Shown here: positions 1 through 11,128 of the stretch, piece after piece
Numbering within the stretch: position 1 is the stretch's first letter
Layout: every line of letters begins with the position of its first letter
Assembly: GCF_910594005.1 (NCBI RefSeq)
Contig: NC_057823.1
Coordinates: forward strand, 97,946,015 to 98,010,014
Length of the DNA: 64,000 nucleotides
Source: Cervus elaphus
Taxonomy: Eukaryota > Chordata > Mammalia > Artiodactyla > Cervidae
Direction of reading: 5' to 3'
Notes under the pieces: model-generated
Databases searched by the model: none
The model's input: only the letters and a program-made list of their open reading frames with translations
What the model was told of the DNA's origin: nothing
Position numbers and translations under genes: made by a program

Positions 1-119
1 TTGTTGTGATCCACATGGTCAAAGGCTTTAATGTAGCCAATGAAGCAGATGTTTTTTCTGGAATTCCCTTGCTTTCTCTATGATCCAATGAAGGCTGGCA
101 ATTTGATCTCTAGTTCCTG
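1..119 (-). mobile_element. BovB (RTE LINE) fragment, cut by window edge
   Basis: Antisense BovB reverse-transcriptase sequence. It matches the stretch around 24536-24655 of the longer minus-strand BovB in this window, in the region coding for the DYAKAFD catalytic block. Homology stops near 119. The element continues beyond the left edge, so its length is unknown. Confidence 0.85.
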
Positions 120-485
120 CTGAAATAGTCCAGCCTTAACTAGAAGCTGGAGTCATCCTCAGTCTGCCTTTTCTGTCAATCCAAAAATATGCTTGGTGGT
201 CGGGAGCTGGCAATGCTGCCTCATTAACTTCTTGTATCTGACCTCGCCTCTTTTGCTCTACTGATCCTGCCTTATTTCTGACCCTTCATTTGTTCCTGGA
301 TGACTGAAATACTCTTCTAACTGGTCTCTCTGCATTGAGGAATCCATATACCCTTCTCCACTTTGTCACAGAATGATCCTTCTAAACATAAGTCACGTTG
401 TATTGCTCCTTTCTATGAAACACTTCAAAGACTGCAGAGGCCCAATTTATTGACCGTGGTATACACAACCTTTCATGACCTGGTC
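120..485 (+). repeat. Non-genic DNA; right part probably L2 LINE remnant
   Basis: From about 355 the + strand resembles the degenerate pyrimidine-rich 3' half of L2. The resemblance appears to resume at 3103-3406, and again just after 4250, once the later L1 and BovB insertions are removed. 120-354 shows nothing recognisable. The L2 assignment is by eye from diverged sequence and is only moderately secure. Confidence 0.4.
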
Positions 486-500
486 CCCATTCACCTTTTA
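486..500. repeat. Target-site duplication of the twin-primed L1, left copy
   Basis: CCCATTCACCTTTTA here is repeated exactly at 3088-3102. The reconstructed empty site reads CCTTTTAAAACC, containing the L1 endonuclease consensus TTTT/AA at the junction. This copy abuts the T-rich (antisense poly-A) end of the L1. Confidence 0.9.
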
Positions 501-1802
501 TTTTATTTTATTTTATTTCCATTTATTTTTATTAGTTGGAGGCTAATTACTTTACAATATTGTAGTGGTTTCTGTCATACATTGACATGAATCAGCCATG
601 GATTTACATGTGTTCCCCATCCCGATCGCCCCTCCCACCTCCCTCTCTACCCGATCCCTCTGGGTCTTCCCGGTGCACCAGGCCCGAGCACTTGTCTCAT
701 GCATCCAACCTGGGCTGGTGATCTGTTTCACCATAGATAATATACATGTTTTGATGCTGTTCTCTCGAAACATCCCACCCTTGCCTTCTCCCACAGAGTC
801 CAAAAGTCTGTTCTGTCCATCTGTGTCTCTTTTTCTGTTTTGCATATAGGGTTATCGTTACCATCTTTCTAAATTCCATATATATGTGTTAGCATACTGT
901 AATGGTCTTTATCTTTCTGGCTTACTTCACTCTGTATAATGGGCTCCAGTTTCATCCATCTCATTAGAACTGATTCAAATGAATTCTTTTTAATGGCTGA
1001 GTAATATTCCATGGTGTATATGTACCACAGCTTCCTTATCCATTCATCTGCTGATGGGCATCTAGGTTGCTTCCATGTCCTGGCTATTATAAACAGTGCT
1101 GCGATGAACATTGGGGTGCACGTGTCTCTTTCAGATCTGGTTTCCTCTGTGTGTATGCCCAGAAGTGGGATTGCTGGGTCATATGGCAGTTCTATTTCCA
1201 GTTTTTTAAGAAATCTCCACACTGTTTTCCATAGCGGCTGTACTAGTTTGCATTCCCACCAACAGTATAAGAGGGTTCCCTTTTCTCCACACCCTCTCCA
1301 GCATTTATTGCTTATAGACTTTTGGATAGCAGCCATCCTCACTGGCCTGTAATGGTAGCTCCTTGTGGTTTTGATTTGCATTTCTCTGATAATGAGTGAT
1401 GTTGAGCATCTTTTCATGTGTTTGTTAGCCATCTGTATGTCTTCTTTGGAGAAATGTCTGTTTGGTTCTTTGGCCCATTTTTTGATTGGTCATTTATTTT
1501 TCTGGAATTGAGCTGCAGGAGCTGCTTGTATATTTTTGAGATTAATCCTTTGTCTGTTGCTTCGTTTGCTATTATTTTCTCCCAATCTGAGGGCTGTCTT
1601 TTCACCTTGCTTATAGTTTCCTTTGCTGTGCAAAATCTTTTCAGTTTAATTAGGTCCCATTTGTTTATTTTTAGTTTTATTTCCAATATTCTGGGAGGTG
1701 GGTCATAGAGGATCCTGCTGTGATTCATGTCGGAGAGTGTTTTGCCTATGTTCTCCTCTAGGAGTTTTATAGTTTCTCATCTTACATTTAGATCTTTAAT
1801 CT
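501..1802 (-). mobile_element. L1 (ruminant L1-BT type), 3' segment of a twin-primed insertion
   Basis: Minus-strand L1: antisense poly-A at 501-530, 3' UTR, then ORF2 C-terminal coding sequence up to about 1802. There the L1 abruptly switches strand. The adjoining 1803-3087 carries the neighbouring 5' part of L1 in opposite orientation. Both segments meet at the same L1 position (the stretch reading GATCTAAATGTAAG), the signature of twin priming. The same target duplication bounds the whole 501-3087 block. Confidence 0.9.
869..1728 (-). pseudogene. L1 ORF2 C-terminal fragment (frameshifted)
   Basis: Decayed 3' end of the L1 ORF2 polyprotein (endonuclease plus reverse transcriptase in an intact element). 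Only the region downstream of the RT domain remains. Two reading frames overlap by a few codons at 1414-1432, showing a frameshift. The first covers 1728-1414 (LYDPPPRILE-like start); the second runs 1432-869 through the conserved Cys-rich block WRGCGEKGTLLYCWWECKLV and ends at the usual THIYGI stop. No catalytic motif is present, so this fragment cannot be autonomous. Its intact counterparts are at 12184-13102 and 61740-63446. Confidence 0.85.
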
Positions 1803-2025
1803 ATTTAACACACAGAAATCCCTTGCATTCCTATACATTAGCAATGAGAAAACAGAAAGAGAAATTAAGGAAACAATACCATTCACCATTGCAACAAAAA
1901 GAATAAAATACTTAGGAGTATATCTACCTAAAGAAACAAAAGACCTATACATAGAAAACTATAAAACACTGATGAAAGAAATCAAAGAGGACACAAACAG
2001 ATGTAGAAATACACCATGTTCATGG
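1803..2025 (+). mobile_element. L1 inverted 5' segment, first part
   Basis: Plus-strand L1 ORF2 sequence just downstream of the RT active site (AFLYTNNEK-like and KYLGVYLPKETK-like coding). It is the inverted arm of the twin-primed element and is interrupted after 2025 by a second L1. It resumes at 2597. Confidence 0.88.
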
Positions 2026-2229
2026 AAGCAACCTAGATGCCCATCAGCAGATGAATGGATAAGGAAGCTGTGGTACATATACACCATGGAATATTACTCA
2101 GCCGTCAAAAAGAATTCATTTGAACCAGTCCTAATGAGATGGATGAAACTGGAGCCCCTTATACAGAGTGAAGTAAGCCAGAAAGATAAAGAACATTATA
2201 GCATACTAACACATATATATGGAATTTAG
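1972..2229 (+). pseudogene. Chimeric L1 ORF2 frame created by nested insertion
   Basis: An 85-codon open frame begins in host L1 ORF2 (KEIKEDTNR block). It crosses the nested insertion junction near 2025 in frame and ends at the nested element's natural ORF2 stop (THIYGI). The fusion removes several hundred codons between the two blocks. It is an accident of insertion phase with no expected function. Confidence 0.8.
2007..2025. repeat. Target-site duplication of nested L1, left copy
   Basis: AAATACACCATGTTCATGG at 2007-2025 recurs at 2578-2596 immediately after the poly-A of the nested L1. The final CATGG also fits the 5' end of the inserted L1, so the exact left boundary is ambiguous by about five bases. 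Confidence 0.85.
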
Positions 2230-2580
2230 AAAGATGGTAACGATAACCCTATATGCAAAACAGAAAAAGAGACACAGAAATACAGAACATACTTTTGAAC
2301 TCTGTGGGAGAAGGTGAGGGTGGGATGTTTCAAAAGAACAGCATGTATATTATCTATGGTGAAACAGATCACCAGCCCAGGTGGGATGCATGAGACAAGT
2401 GCTCAGGCCTGGTACACTGGGAAGACCCAGAGGAATCGGGTGGAGAGGGAGGTGGGAGGGGTGATCGGGATGGGGAATAAGTGTAAATCTATGGCTGATT
2501 CATATCAATGTATGACAAAACCCACTGAAATGTTGTGAAGTAATTAGCCTCCAACTAATAAAAAAATTAAAAAAAAAAAA
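2026..2580 (+). mobile_element. 5'-truncated L1 nested inside the inverted L1 arm
   Basis: About 555 bp of L1-BT type 3' end: last roughly 65 codons of ORF2, the full 3' UTR and a poly-A tail at 2562-2580. It lies in the same orientation as the host L1 segment and has a 16-19 bp target duplication. The host L1 resumes with the next base of its coding sequence, so this insertion postdates the twin-primed copy. Confidence 0.9.
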
Positions 2581-2596
2581 TACACCATGTTCATGG

Positions 2597-3087
2597 ATTG
2601 GAAGAATCAATATTGTCAAAATGACTATACTACCCAAAGCAATCTATAGATTCAATGCAATCCCTATCAAGCTACCAATGGTATTTTTCACAGAACTAGA
2701 ACAAATAATTTCACAATTTGTATGGAAATACAAAAAACCTCGAATAGCCAAAGTAATCTTGAGAAAGAAGAATGGAACTGGAGGAATCAACCTCCTGACT
2801 TCAGACTCTACTACAAAGCCACAGTCATCAAGACAGTATGGTACTGGCACAAAGACAGAAATATAGATCAATGGAACAGAATAGAAAGCCCAGAGATAAA
2901 TCCACGAACCTATGGACACCTTATCTTTGACAAAGGAGGCAAGGATATACAATGGAAAAAAGACAACCTCTTTAACAAGTGGTGCTGGGAAAGCTGGTCA
3001 ACCACTTGTAAAAGAATGAAACTAGAACACTTTCTAACACCATACACAAAAATAAACTCAAAATGGATTAAAGATCTAAATGTAAGA
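2597..3087 (+). mobile_element. L1 inverted 5' segment, second part
   Basis: Continuation of the inverted L1 arm after the nested L1. It codes the ORF2 stretch from WIGRINIVKM-like to SKWIKDLNVR-like residues, with several frameshifts (for example after the GTGGINL block near 2793). It ends at 3087, followed directly by the right target duplication 3088-3102. Confidence 0.88.
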
Positions 3088-3102
3088 CCCATTCACCTTT
3101 TA
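3088..3102. repeat. Target-site duplication of the twin-primed L1, right copy
   Basis: Exact match to 486-500. The 2.6-kb block between the copies is therefore one retrotransposition event plus one later nested event. Confidence 0.9.
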
Positions 3103-3406
3103 AAACCACCCCTAGTCCTTTTACCAAATGTGCCAAATGATTGCAATTCTCTAATGCACCGAGTTCTAAAATACTCTCATGTCTGTGCACTTGCCTCTCT
3201 TTTCATTTTATCTACTAAGTCATTACTGGAGACTCAACACAATACTTCCTTTCTGGAGTCTTCCCTCACAGTAATAATTGATGTTTCTCTCTTCTGTGAT
3301 CAGGCTGTTTGTCTCTGAGTTATTCTGTGTTAGAGCTGAAACTTTTATGCACAAACCCACAAGCATGCATGCACACCATCCTCTCTTTGTATTAGACTCC
3401 AAGCTT
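3103..3406 (+). repeat. Probable L2 remnant, continuing 355-485
   Basis: Degenerate sequence with L2-like landmarks. The phrase around 3395-3418 (gactccaagctttgcaaggg) parallels the L2 3' end, where transcripts read about gene-sized clusters of 'aagctccatgagggcag'. No open frame of note. Confidence 0.4.
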
Positions 3407-3418
3407 TGCAAGGGCAGT

Positions 3419-4226
3419 TAAGTTCAGTCGCTCAGTCATGTCTGACTCTTTGAGACCCCATGACCACAGCATGCCAGGCCTCCCTGCCCATTACCAACTC
3501 CCGGAGTTTACCCAAACTCATGTCCATTGAATTGGTGATGCCACCCAACCATCTCATCCTCTGTCATTCCCTTCTCCTCCTGCCGTCAATCTTTCCCAGA
3601 ATCAGGGTCTTTTCAAATGAGTCAGTTCTTTGCATCTGGTGGCCAAAGTATTGGAGTTTCAGCTTCAACATCAGTCCTTCCAGTGAACACCCAGGGCTGA
3701 TCTCCTTTAGGATTGACTGGTTGGATCTCCTTGCAGTCCAAGGGACTCTCAAGAGTCTTCTCCAACACCACAGTTCAAAAGCATCAATTCTTCAGTGCTC
3801 AGCTTTCTTTATAGTTCAACTCTCACATCCATACATGATCCATACTGGAAAAACCTAGCCTTGACTAGACAGACCTTTGTGGACAAAATAATGTCTCTGC
3901 TTTTTAATATACTATCTCGGTTGGTCATAATTTTCCTTCCAAGGAGTAAGTGTCTTTTAATTTCACTGCTGCAGTTGCCATCTGCAGTGATTTTGGAACC
4001 CCCCAAAATAAAGACTGCCACTATTTCCCCATCTATTTGCCATGAAGTGATGGGACCGGATGGCATGATCTTCATTTTCTGAATGTTGAGTTTTAAGCCA
4101 ACTCTTTCACTCTCCTCTTTCACTTTCATCAAGAGGCTCTTTAGTTCTTCTTCACTTTCTGCCATAAGGGTGGTGTCATCTGCATATCTGCTGTTATTGA
4201 TATTTCTCCCAGAAATCTTGATTCCA
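3419..4226 (-). mobile_element. BovB, 5'-truncated, with target duplication
   Basis: Antisense BovB 3' end (tail near 3419) back into the RT domain. The YADD active-site codons are intact at 4175-4186 on the minus strand, but the frame is broken. The duplication TGCAAGGGCAGT flanks it at 3407-3418 and 4239-4250. Twelve extra bases at 4227-4238 lie between the end of BovB homology and the right duplication: either diverged element or filler DNA. Confidence 0.9.
3809..4165 (-). pseudogene. BovB reverse transcriptase fragment
   Basis: A 118-codon minus-strand frame matches the part of the BovB RT just after the YADD box (ESEEELKSLLMKVKEESERV...). It reads through the conserved MPSGPITSWQIDGE and FILGGSKITADGNCS blocks and stops in the LDSILKS/thumb region. 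The element lacks its 5' half, including the endonuclease. Its neighbours in both directions are L2 remnant, so there is no host gene context. Confidence 0.8.
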
Positions 4227-4250
4227 AGGGTTAGTTACTGCAAGGGCAGT

Positions 4251-4467
4251 AAATATGCACTAATAATTTCTGTTCTTTCTAGATCCCAGTACAGAAATTT
4301 ATTTTAGGTTTATTCAATAAAGTGCTATCTGAAAAAGTATAGGAATAAATATTCAACAAAGGAAAATGCCACAAATCTACAATGGAAATTCTTCTAGAAA
4401 ATAATTGAGGTGAATCTAAAGCTGTACCTAAGTCTATAAATAAGAATATGTACAGAACATGGGAACT
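4251..4467. other. Single-copy or residual L2 sequence
   Basis: AT-rich DNA directly right of the BovB target duplication. The first 50 bases may finish the L2 remnant; nothing else is recognisable. Confidence 0.4.
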
Positions 4468-4640
4468 TGACTGTACTACTTCATAGCTAAATAACCAAGA
4501 CTAATGCAAACTGTGTGAGCTTTAGTTTGCTCATGTATCAATTAGGGATTGTAATGAGTACCTTGTAGGATTATTGTAAAGTAGGATTTCAATAATGCAT
4601 ATAAAATAGTAGCACAAAATAGGTACTCAGGAATTATTTC
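4468..4640 (+). repeat. MIR SINE (ancient, tRNA-derived)
   Basis: The order of blocks matches MIR. A weak 'gtgtgagctttagtttgctcatgta' region corresponds to the MIR core. It is followed by 'aatgagtaccttgtaggattattgtaaagtagga' and 'agcacaaaataggtactcaggaattatt', as in the MIR 3' half. It is highly diverged, as expected for an element older than ruminants. Confidence 0.65.
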
Positions 4641-6762
4641 CAGTTTTCTTTTGAAAAGTAAGGCATAACTTAAGAAACATACTAGCTCTTCATGACATCA
4701 CCATTCTCAAGGAGCTGGAAGATGCTCATCACTGCCTCCACTACTGGGATAAACACTATTACCCTAGAATGTGTAATAATGTAATGAGCTCTGCTGTGTT
4801 CACTGTTGTCTTCAGCAACCACAACACCAAAAGGCGTGGAGGTACACGGATCCGTCACCCATTCAGGGATGACAGAGGGTTTATGCTGTTAAATGTTTAT
4901 TCAGACTATTTTACTAATTAGATCACATGTGGTTTGCAGTGTTAATTTATTTTGCAAATATATATCATATACACTGGGTAGTCCTTGTCTAATGTTATTA
5001 CAAATCCAAAGTTAGCACCATCCCAGTGAAACTACTTTGCCTTCAACCTAAAGAAAAATATTTTACAAGGTGAATTTGCATATAAAAACTCCTGGCAATG
5101 CTCACAAATAGCTCCTGGATATTAATCCCTGTAAATAAGAAACATTAAAAAATTTAAAAAAATGTAAGACTTTAATAAAGAGCATACTATTTTATATAAT
5201 AATATTTTATGTAATAGTATATAATATTTCAATGTAACAAATAAGTTGTGACACTTTAGCTGTTCCTTAAGACTGTTCTCATTATAAAAGAGAGTTCCAT
5301 AACACAATCAAAATTGTTGGCTTAATTTCTGTATACAAATAATATTGATATTCCAGGGCCAGAGACAGGATTGTTTTTAACTTTTAGTCTCATATTGTGA
5401 CTTGACTAGAATAAAAAATAGTTGGCAGAATATAATTACAAATAGTCTTATATACAGAATTTGAATATCAGTTCTAGTTTAGAGAATTAGCTAAGCACAT
5501 TATCTAATTGATATATAATTAAAATGTATTTTTATAAATGATTATTGATATTGTAAAGTCACTTATACTGCAGCAAATTTTTCAGAAAATAAGACCAAGC
5601 TATAAAGAAAACCCAAGCTGTTGATTGCTTATTCCCCATAATTTGCTTTCTATTTATACCTCATACATCCAACAAGTCATTTCTATACTTACTTAGCTTC
5701 TGTTGTGTTTAACTTATATATATGTTAAATAAAGTAAATAATAGTAAAAAACTTGAGTTTTATAAGTTGATGTAACCGAGGCATAGATGGACATTATTAA
5801 TAATACTAAGTGTTAAAGAAATTTCAGCCTCAATTAGTATACTCCATCTAAATACAAAACAAAAGCAAACAAATATTTAAAAGTGTGAAATTCTGGATAT
5901 TCACAGTAAAATTTTGGCAAAATGGTGAATGACAATTTTATAATTATTTTATATAGTTAGAAACTATATCTAACATTTCTGGGTATAGAAACTTTCATAC
6001 TATTAGAAAATCTATTGATTGGAAATTACATATTAGATTATTGCATGTTTTGAATTACACAGAATGGATTGTTGGGAGAGAGCCCCTTATTTACGTAAGA
6101 GGTTTGGTAGTTATTTAATCATTGCTGCTGCTTCTGGGGGAGACCCTTAAATACACTGACACAAGTAAACATGAAGACAATACAGAATATTAAATATCTA
6201 CATAAATAGTACATATTGTTTCTATTATATAAAAACTAAGAGTCAAAATCCACATTTTGGGGAGTCCTGGCTTTTGTGATCTAAGATATCATCTGATATC
6301 AGCTTATTGATTCACTTAGTCTGAGAAAGAAAAATGAAACAAGTGACCAGCTTTCCACATGTGTAGACAAGATATGTATGAGTATATAAAAAATGTACAT
6401 TTTATACTGGGAAAGTGTTTTAGGGTTCATTCAGTAAGGTAAGTAAAAGATAAAACAGCACTAAATATTAGCATCTTTAAAATCAACTCTCAGCCCATAG
6501 ATCATGCCTAGATGAATATGTAATTTTTGGTAGGACTGTTTTAGAGCCTTAGGGCATACATTTACATACTGTTGTATGATAGCAAACAAATTTCTGCCTT
6601 CTCTTGAAAGACCAGAAGGTCTGTATTGGCATGAATTCCTTCAGGGTAAGAGCTGAGTGAAATGATAATAAGCCCTTAAGGTGGGGCGTGTCCTCTACAT
6701 TATCACCTGGGTCTTCCCACTCAGCCTTTTGCCTCTGAATTGGGGTGGAAATTTTTTTTTAC
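4641..6762. other. Single-copy AT-rich DNA
   Basis: No ORF over about 60 codons and no recognised repeat. 5150-5330 is exceptionally AT-rich (poly-A/T and TATA-type runs). The stretch 4690-4850 is the least AT-rich part but shows no coding pattern. Confidence 0.5.
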
Positions 6763-7127
6763 TTCAGTTCGTCAGTCAGTCATGTCCAACTCTTTGCAAC
6801 CCCATGGACTGCAGCACGCCAGGCTTCCCTGTCCATCACCAACTCCTGGAATTTACTCAAACTCATGTCCATTCTGTCAGTGATGCCATCCAACCATCTC
6901 ATCCTCTGTTATCCTTCTCCTCCCACCTTCAATCTTTCCCAGCATCAGGGTCTTTTCTAAGGAATCAGTTCTTCACATCAGGTGGCCAAAATATTGGAGT
7001 TTCAGCTTCAGCACCAGTCCTTCAATGAATATTCAGGACTGATTTCCCTTAGGATGGACTGGTTGGATCTCCTTGCAGTCCAAGGGACTCTCAAGAGTCT
7101 TCTCCAACACCACAGTTCAAAAGCATC
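6763..7127 (-). mobile_element. BovB 3' end, severely 5'-truncated
   Basis: About 365 bp of antisense BovB 3' terminus, from the tail (gtcagtcagtcatgtcc-like) to the block before the YADD-distal coding end. No clear target duplication. A T9 run (6752-6760) precedes it. Confidence 0.88.
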
Positions 7128-7289
7128 CTTATACTAGAGTGAATGTTTTCTTGTGATAGAGCACACTTTTCTTCAGACTTACATCTCTGTCAAAGTTATA
7201 GAACTAAACTGGGAAGACTAAGTGTCCCACAAAAAATAAGGAGTAACATATTTGCCTATTTACATATGCCTCAGTTTGATTCCTTACAT

Positions 7290-7650
7290 TACCTACCAGA
7301 CCACTGTTAGATTTGGTTGTCACCCAGGCTTGATTCCAAAGCTGCTTTTAGTCCTTTCATCTTTAATCCTCAAGACCAATTAGTTTCCATATTCTGCAAG
7401 TTATTTGCATTTGCCTCTCTTTTCTAATCTCTTTGTCAACTCTCTTTTTAAAATACCTAAACTGGATGACTCCTCTCTGTCGCATGTTTTCTCTTGTCAT
7501 TTATCCTGCATAGTTTAGTCAGATTAACCTTAAACATTGCCACTCTGATCCAGTAACTTTCTTGTACCGCACTTGAAACCCTTCCTATTATAGGTCTACT
7601 CTGCCTTTCCGGCCTGATCACACCTACCCACCAGATGATTGTGATCACTT
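7290..7650 (+). repeat. Possible L2 LINE remnant
   Basis: Pyrimidine-rich sequence with a block near 7520-7580 (cactctgatccagtaact..., then 'cttgaaacccttcc') that parallels the L2 3' coding region. Diverged; assignment by eye only. A T17 run follows at 7668-7684. Confidence 0.35.
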
Positions 7651-8010
7651 TATTTCCCCATGGAATCTTTTTTTTTTTTTTTTAATTTTGCATCTCAGTG
7701 CTCACCATATGCCCTTCACCTTATTTGAAGCCTCTTTCCTCTCTGTTCTTACTCAATTGTGAACTATTTTGTTAGTCACAAATAAAATGTTGCTTCTGTG
7801 AAAACACCCCTAAGTAGTTCAGTTACTTATGATCTCTTCAACCCTTGGATGTCTTTTCTCTAACCGCGATTTGCTGTGGATCATTTAATTCATGGTTTTG
7901 TTGGTTAACTTCTGTGTTCTGTCTCACAGAAGATACCATTATCATGCTCAAGCCAGAGATCAGGTCTTTAATTTCTGATTTTCTTCAGTGCTACTATAAG
8001 TGCTACCACG
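7651..8010. other. Single-copy DNA with a T-tract
   Basis: Contains the T17 run and otherwise unremarkable sequence. No ORF or known repeat could be supported. Confidence 0.45.
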
Positions 8011-8182
8011 ACTGAGCGACTTCACTTTCCCTTTTCACTTTGATGCATTGGAGAAGGCAATGACAACCCACTCCAGTGTGCTTGCCTGGAGAACCCCAGG
8101 GACGGGGGAGCCTGGTGGGCTGCCGTCTCTGGGGTCGCACAGAGTTGGACACGACTGAAGCGACTTAGCAGCAGCAGCAGCA
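8011..8182 (+). mobile_element. BovA2 SINE
   Basis: Near-complete BovA2: 'gcattggagaaggcaatg' start region, 'ctccagtgtgcttgcctggagaa' core, 'ggagcctggtgggctgccgtc', then the BovB-like 3' end and a (AGC)n tail at 8168-8182. The tail triplets are typical of the family. Its 3' end resembles BovB, so BovB enzymes are the likely mobilisers. No certain target duplication. Confidence 0.9.
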
Positions 8183-8218
8183 ATTAAGAGAGCCAGAAGT
8201 CACTCTGCTCCTTGTATG

Positions 8219-8293
8219 CAGCCTACCAGGCTCCTCCGTCCATGGGATTTTCTAGGCAAGAGTACTGGAGTGGGTTGCCATCGCCTTCTCTGA
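8219..8293 (-). mobile_element. BovA2 SINE, truncated, opposite orientation
   Basis: 75 bp antisense BovA2 piece lacking the CAG tail. CTCCTTGTATG flanks it at 8208-8218 and 8294-8304, so this short piece is an independent insertion event rather than a rearranged half of 8011-8182. Confidence 0.85.
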
Positions 8294-8304
8294 CTCCTTG
8301 TATG

Positions 8305-11116
8305 ATGGCTGTCTATTTGCACTGAGAGAATATTAATTACTTATGTGAATTCCATGCTCTTTTATGAAGATCCTGCTGGCTTTTGAAATGTATCCCTTGT
8401 CTGTTATGGAGCCATCTGTACCTCAAAACTCTGGAACCCAGTTAGAGTCTAAGATCTTGCATGACGATTTAATTTGTTGTCTAAACTGGGACCCTTTTAG
8501 AATGTGAGGAGGCAGTGAAGAGATGAAATACTGGTAATAAGAGGTGTAAACCAGGTATTTCCTGTGTAAACATAATTACATGCTAAAGCTTGAAAACACA
8601 AAGAGAACTTCATGTGTAGCTATAAGCTGACTCCTGATTCCAGGAAAAATCAAGAAATTCAAAGGACTGCCTCGTCCTTTATACAGCTATAGTTGGCTGC
8701 TTCTAAAGTGACTCTCAGTGGTTTCTACCTCCTACTGTTTGTGCCCCTGTGCAACCTCCTTCCTCTTGAGTAGGGATGGACCTAGGACTTGCTTCTAAGA
8801 AATAAATTATGACAAAAGTGATCACCAGTGACTTCCAAGATTAGGTTATAAAAGATTGTGGCACAATTAGAAACAAATGACCCTGAGTGTTGTTTCTCAA
8901 GATTATTTTATTATGTTAATGAATAGTAGTTTTAGGAATGACGAATAAGTGTTGATTTTCATTTTCAAAAAGAAAGACCTGGATGTTTGTCGTGTCTTTG
9001 CTTGCACTCTGACTTTCTAACACTGTTGTTCTGGTTAATCCCAATGTGGCAAGAAGCTTAGGCAGACTGCTAGCCAAGGCTAGGACCTAGGTTTTGAATC
9101 CCTTATGAGTTCTAATAATTTGTCTGTAAAATTATCTTGCTCTCTGCCTAGGCTTAATACTATTAATCATATCTACATGGCACTTTTTTGTTTTAAATTT
9201 GATAAGACACCTATAATGTTGAAAAAAACAATTATGCTTAACACTCTTACTTGGGCCATGACTTATAAGAAGATGCTGCCAATATTTTAAGAGTCAGTTC
9301 CTACAAGTTATTTTAGACTTACATTTTTAATAGGTCAAGGAAGTAGACTTTTGCTTCCTGTGGTCTATGAATTATCATCATACTGAAGTTTGATCACATG
9401 CCTCTCCTGAATCTAAGATGACTGTTCCCTTTAACAATGGGTTTACTTTTATCTGTTGTTTTAAAGTGTAAAATATTTGTATATTCTTAAGCTCTAATGT
9501 AATAATTCAGGATATATTAAACTTTATGCACAGATTTATCAATGGTTATCCTCAGGGAGAAATATATAACTTTTTTATTCCTGTGCATCAGTGGATTATA
9601 TAGAAGCTCATCCCACAAGTTGATGTTTGAGTCATTAGCGATTTGCTTCATTACCAATATATTAGGCTTTTAAAAAGTTTCAAGACCAAGAGAGTAAGCC
9701 TTATACTCACTAGAGATTTCATAAGAAAGTATTCACTTCTCATTCCTGCAAAGTGATGAGATAGGTAAACATATTTTAATATTTTTTGAAAGTTCTCCTA
9801 AAGATTAAAGTTGACCCCAGCCTGAATCTTGTTTTCATTTGTTAAAACACACATTTCTTTTTTAAACATGGGAGATTAATGCTGCTAAAAGCATTAATGT
9901 AGTTAATCCACTTATTAAAAGACAGTTCTTCAAGTTTATAAAGTAGCTTAGTTTCAACTTCTTAATTTCATTAGCGGAAAGCAAAGTCGTTTCCTCCTAC
10001 GATCAACATTTATTATTCACCCAGTGTTGCTCTAAGTAGATGCTTAGGACCTTCCTGGGAGACAGCACTCTGTCACTAACAATGCTGGGCTAGGCAATAT
10101 GTAGTTGCTCCTTAGACCTGGTATCTTCCTAATCATTTTGCGTAATCTTGATTTTCTCTGATAAGAGACTGGTTATATGTAGGTGGATATGCAATAACCA
10201 TAAAGGTTCATAATCTCTGCTCATTATACAACCCAAAAAATTGCCCACAGATTTTAGCAAAGAAATCTAAAAATAGATAGAAAAGCAATTACAGAGTAAA
10301 GTCATTTGTACACTTTCTTAGTTTTACATGCTCTTTACAGTGCTAAGAAGATTGCAGCACATTTCTGGATATTTGACAACTGATTTTAACAACAGCATCA
10401 ATTAAATAAAGTTCTAGGAAGGCCAGAAGTATTTGTTCTTATTATGATCCCAAACTTTCAGAAAGAAGTGAAAAGTGAATATGACTTTTTATTGAAAAAT
10501 GAGTCACCCTTCTTCCTTATGAGAATACAGTTAACTATCAATATCTTTCATTTTCAGAGAGATTCATAGGGGCAATACAATTCATGCACATGTACTGTAT
10601 TTGAATAACATTTTCTTTAATTTTGTGGATAACCATGTGGTAGTAATTTTGATACCACCCAGAGAATCCTCTGGACATGTAAGTGCTGAAGTCTCAGATA
10701 AAGCATCCACTGGATAACTAATCATAGAGAAAAAAGGCATTTTACTTACTAGATCTAGTGTCTATTTTCTACTCTCTTTCTTAGTGAGACTTTGTAAGAA
10801 AAATGTAGATGATAATATGGGGTCCTCTACCATCGTTTTAAATTCAACAAATGATTTTTAAGCACCTACCAAACGCTAAGCATTGGACTGTTCCTTTGTA
10901 TTTTATGTTCAAAAAAGTTTTATAAATAGGTCACTATGATTCTTCATGGTCAGTAAGCATGAACTTGTGGACAAAGCATGCAAAAAGTGAGCAAAAGGTA
11001 TCCTAGAAACACACAACTGTGAACTGCATATTTTTCTTATCAGTAACTTTCTTGAAGCATGACTGACAAATAAAAATTATATGTAGTTAGATTGTATAAT
11101 ATGATTTTCCTTTTTC
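8305..11116. other. Single-copy DNA, 2.8 kb
   Basis: Mostly AT-rich sequence without a significant ORF. 8700-8880 resembles a common ancient mammalian repeat whose family I cannot assign. 10848-10895 resembles the L2 terminus on the minus strand (ttcaacaaatgatttttaag...). A 9-bp inverted repeat, ATTAATGCT/AGCATTAAT with a 6-bp loop, lies at 9875-9898. Confidence 0.45.
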
Positions 11117-11128
11117 AAGGTGTATAAT
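11117..11128. repeat. Target-site duplication of first BovB, left copy
   Basis: AAGGTGTATAAT; the partner AAGGTGTACAAT lies at 12173-12184 (one mismatch). The last three bases also fit BovB sequence, so at least eight bases (AAGGTGTA) are duplicated. Confidence 0.7.

Noticed and set aside
869..1352. Long antisense frames opposite L1 and BovB coding (for example 1011-1352, 12262-12606, 23654-24097)
   Set aside because: They recur opposite every copy of the same element, so they are shadows of the coding strand.
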